The notes beneath the pieces were generated by a model. The model had not been told where the DNA came from. It saw nothing but the letters and a program-made list of their open reading frames with translations, and searched no databases. The position numbers were made by a program, and so were the translations under genes. A stretch of DNA of 9,367 nucleotides from Flavobacteriales bacterium (lineage in GTDB: Bacteria > Bacteroidota > Bacteroidia > Flavobacteriales_D > Crocinitomicaceae), in contig RFNX01000265.1 in assembly GCA_009926905.1 (NCBI GenBank), forward strand, positions 1-9,367. The letters are read 5' to 3'. Every line of letters begins with the position of its first letter. Position 1 is the first letter of the stretch. Positions 8,020-9,367 of this stretch are shown here, piece after piece.

Positions 8020-8818
8020 ATGAAGAATTGGTTGAAAATTGTCCTTGGAATTGTCCTCTTTTTGGGGGTGATAGCTGTATTTGTGACCGCGTCAAATCAA
8101 GAAGCGAAAAAACAACCAAAAACACCTTCAGTTTCCATTCACGTGGACAGCGAAAATGCATTCTTAACCGAAAATGAGCTTTTAGCACGTTTGAAAAATG
8201 CAACGTTTGATTTATGAAGGTCAAAGTAATGAGCATTTGAAAGTTCACGAAATTGAGTTGTTCATCAAGAACATGCAAGAGGTGAAATTGGTAAAAGTTT
8301 ATCGCGATATTGGCAAAGATTGGTACATAAAAGTTGAATTGAGAAAACCAATAGCACGAATTTTTAATAATTCAGGTCAAAGTTATTACCTCGATGAAGA
8401 CGGTTTTTTGATGAATCGTTCCGATTTACATACCTCTCGAACCCTTGTGTTTTCGGGCGACATAGACGATTCGTATTCTCGTGAATCCATACAAGCTATT
8501 ATTAACAATGACACCTTGAAAAGTATTCGAAAATTGGATGATATCTATCGAATTTCAAATTATGTTTGTAACGATCCACTACTACAAAAACTTATCGGTC
8601 AAGTTTACCTTCAAAGGGATGGTAATTTTGTTATGGTTCCCTTGGTAGGAGATCAAAAAATTGTATTTGGAACAGCTTATTCAGAGGAAGAAGTCAAAGA
8701 GAAATTTGAAAGATTGAAGATTTTTTATAAAGAAGCCATGCCGTATGAAGGTTGGACTAAGTACAATGAAATTAGTGTAAAATATGATGGACAAATCGTT
8801 TGCAGGAAAAGAGGGTAA
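8020..8818 (+). CDS. ftsQ: Cell-division protein FtsQ, frameshifted
   Basis: Bitopic inner-membrane divisome protein whose periplasmic part recruits later division proteins. The first frame (8020-8217) gives a short cytoplasmic start, one membrane helix (about residues 4-24, WLKIVLGIVLFLGVIAVF) and the beginning of a POTRA-like domain (FLTENELLARLKN). That frame stops at TGA 8215-8217, while the frame covering 8198-8818 continues with RLIYEGQSN, HEIELFIKNMQEVKLVKVYRD (the rest of the POTRA fold), KVELRKPIARIFN and YYLDEDGFLMNRSDLHTSR, the pattern I know from Bacteroidota FtsQ. Removing one A from the run at 8194-8198 gives one protein of about 265 residues. Position between murC and ftsA supports the call, since FtsQ sequences diverge strongly. 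The ATG at 8198 is not a separate gene start. Confidence 0.9.
8194..8200 (+). other. ftsQ: +1 frameshift site in ftsQ
   Basis: The five-A run after TTG at 8191-8193 holds one A too many. With four As it reads TTG AAA ATG CAA CGT TTG (L K M Q R L) and joins the two halves of FtsQ. An extra G at 8200 instead (L K N Q R L) would also work, so the exact base is not fixed. Confidence 0.8.
8811..8815 (+). promoter_or_regulatory. Possible Shine-Dalgarno sequence for ftsA
   Basis: GAGGG lies 10 bases before GTG 8826 in a cluster where other starts lack such a sequence. It supports GTG 8826 over ATG 8784 or 8787, which lie within ftsQ. Weak evidence, because Bacteroidota depend little on this interaction. 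Confidence 0.3.
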
Positions 8819-8825
8819 CAGCGAA

Positions 8826-9367
8826 GTGAAAAAATCACAAATCGTTGTTGGATTAGATATTGGGACAACAAAAATCGCGTGTTTTGTTGGTCGTAAAAAC
8901 GATCATGGCAAAATCGAAATTATTTCTATGGGGAAAAGTGAATCCCGTGGAGTAATGCGAGGTATCGTTTCAAATAGGTCAAACAGTAGAATCAATTACT
9001 GCTGCGATTGAACAAACAGAATCTTGCAAAGAAGGAAACTTACGCATCAAAAATGTGTACGTTGGTATCGCTGGTCAACACATCAAAAGCATGCAACACC
9101 GAGGAATTTATTCCAGAAAAGATCGTTCTGGTGAAATTTCTAAAAAAGATGTGAAAGCATTTATTGATCAAATGTATGACGAAGTGATGCCTCCTGGAGA
9201 AGAAATCATTACTGTGATTCCTCAAGAGTACATCGTTGACAACGAACCAGACGTGAAAGAACCAGTAGGAATGGCTGGTGTTCGTTTGGAAGCAAATTTC
9301 CATATTATTACAGGACAAGTAAGTAATGTGTTAAACATTCGCCGATGCATCGAATTGGCTGGTTTAC
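8826..9367 (+). CDS. ftsA: Cell-division protein FtsA, frameshifted and 3'-partial
   Basis: Actin-like ATPase that tethers FtsZ to the inner membrane and links it to the septal synthases. The start chosen is GTG 8826 (MKKSQIVVGLDIGTTKI), 7 bases after the ftsQ stop; ATG 8784 or 8787 are alternatives that overlap ftsQ. The phosphate-1 loop VVGLDIGTTKIACFVG lies at about residues 7-22, followed by GVMRGIVSN. The frame then breaks near 8975 and resumes with GQTVESITAAIEQTE and the FtsA-specific 1C subdomain: VYVGIAGQHIKSMQHRG, PQEYIVDNEPDVKEPVGM and RLEANFHIITGQ. The gene runs off the window after ELAGL, with about 181 residues visible of the 420 or more expected, so the rest of the ATPase fold and the membrane-binding C-terminal helix cannot be judged. 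ftsZ would be expected downstream. Confidence 0.95.
8973..8977 (+). other. ftsA: -2 frameshift site in ftsA
   Basis: TCA AAT is followed by a lone A and then GGT CAA ACA in the next frame. FtsA proteins have a hydrophobic residue, usually Ile, here (RGIVSNIGQTVESI). Restoring two bases (AAT ATA GGT) repairs the frame, so a dinucleotide was probably lost from an ATAT stretch. Confidence 0.85.

Noticed and set aside
8198..8818. Separate gene starting at ATG 8198
   Set aside because: It is the periplasmic part of FtsQ continued after the frameshift; by itself it lacks the membrane anchor.
1..9367. Internal promoters, terminators, RNA genes, insertion sequences or CRISPR repeats
   Set aside because: There is no non-coding gap longer than 9 bases, and I found no convincing hairpin-plus-T-run, tRNA-like fold or spaced repeats. 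TTTG-type promoter boxes occur by chance in such A+T-rich coding sequence and were not called.

Overview
The window is a densely packed, single-strand (+) stretch of the dcw (division and cell wall) cluster: murE (5' end outside the window) - mraY - murD - a small unrecognised gene - ftsW - murG - murC - ftsQ - ftsA (3' end outside the window). Low G+C, the lack of Shine-Dalgarno sequences before most starts, a 414-residue MraY with a large extra loop, and murC directly followed by ftsQ with no ddl between them all fit Bacteroidota. A member of Flavobacteriales is my guess; I cannot place it more finely by reading.

Layout. Bases 1-1272 hold murE, which adds meso-diaminopimelate. Bases 1272-2516 hold mraY, which makes lipid I. 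Bases 2520-3860 hold murD, which adds D-Glu. Bases 3870-4322 hold a 150-residue protein with no family I can name. Bases 4319-5500 hold ftsW (septal glycan polymerase), 5497-6636 murG (lipid II synthesis), 6633-8018 murC (adds L-Ala), 8020-8818 ftsQ (divisome scaffold), and 8826 to the end ftsA (actin-like FtsZ anchor). There is essentially no intergenic DNA. Junctions are 4-base ATGA overlaps, a 1-base TAATG overlap, or gaps of 1-9 bases. I see no promoter, terminator, RNA gene, mobile element or CRISPR array. The set reads as one transcript whose promoter lies upstream of the window.

How the genes work together. MurC, MurD and MurE build the UDP-MurNAc peptide in the cytoplasm. MraY and MurG turn it into lipid I and lipid II at the inner membrane. 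FtsW polymerises lipid II at the septum, and FtsQ and FtsA belong to the divisome that positions this activity. The DNPR motif in MurE predicts meso-DAP-type peptidoglycan.

Two things stand out. First, four of these essential genes have broken reading frames: murE by -1 near base 975, murD by an in-frame TGA at 2712, ftsQ by +1 near 8196, and ftsA by -2 near 8975. In each the protein resumes immediately with normal family sequence. That pattern points to small uncorrected indels in the sequence rather than true gene loss. Second, the small gene between murD and ftsW may carry a degenerate copy of the MurD C-terminal domain. It is the only candidate here for something undescribed, and the evidence is modest.
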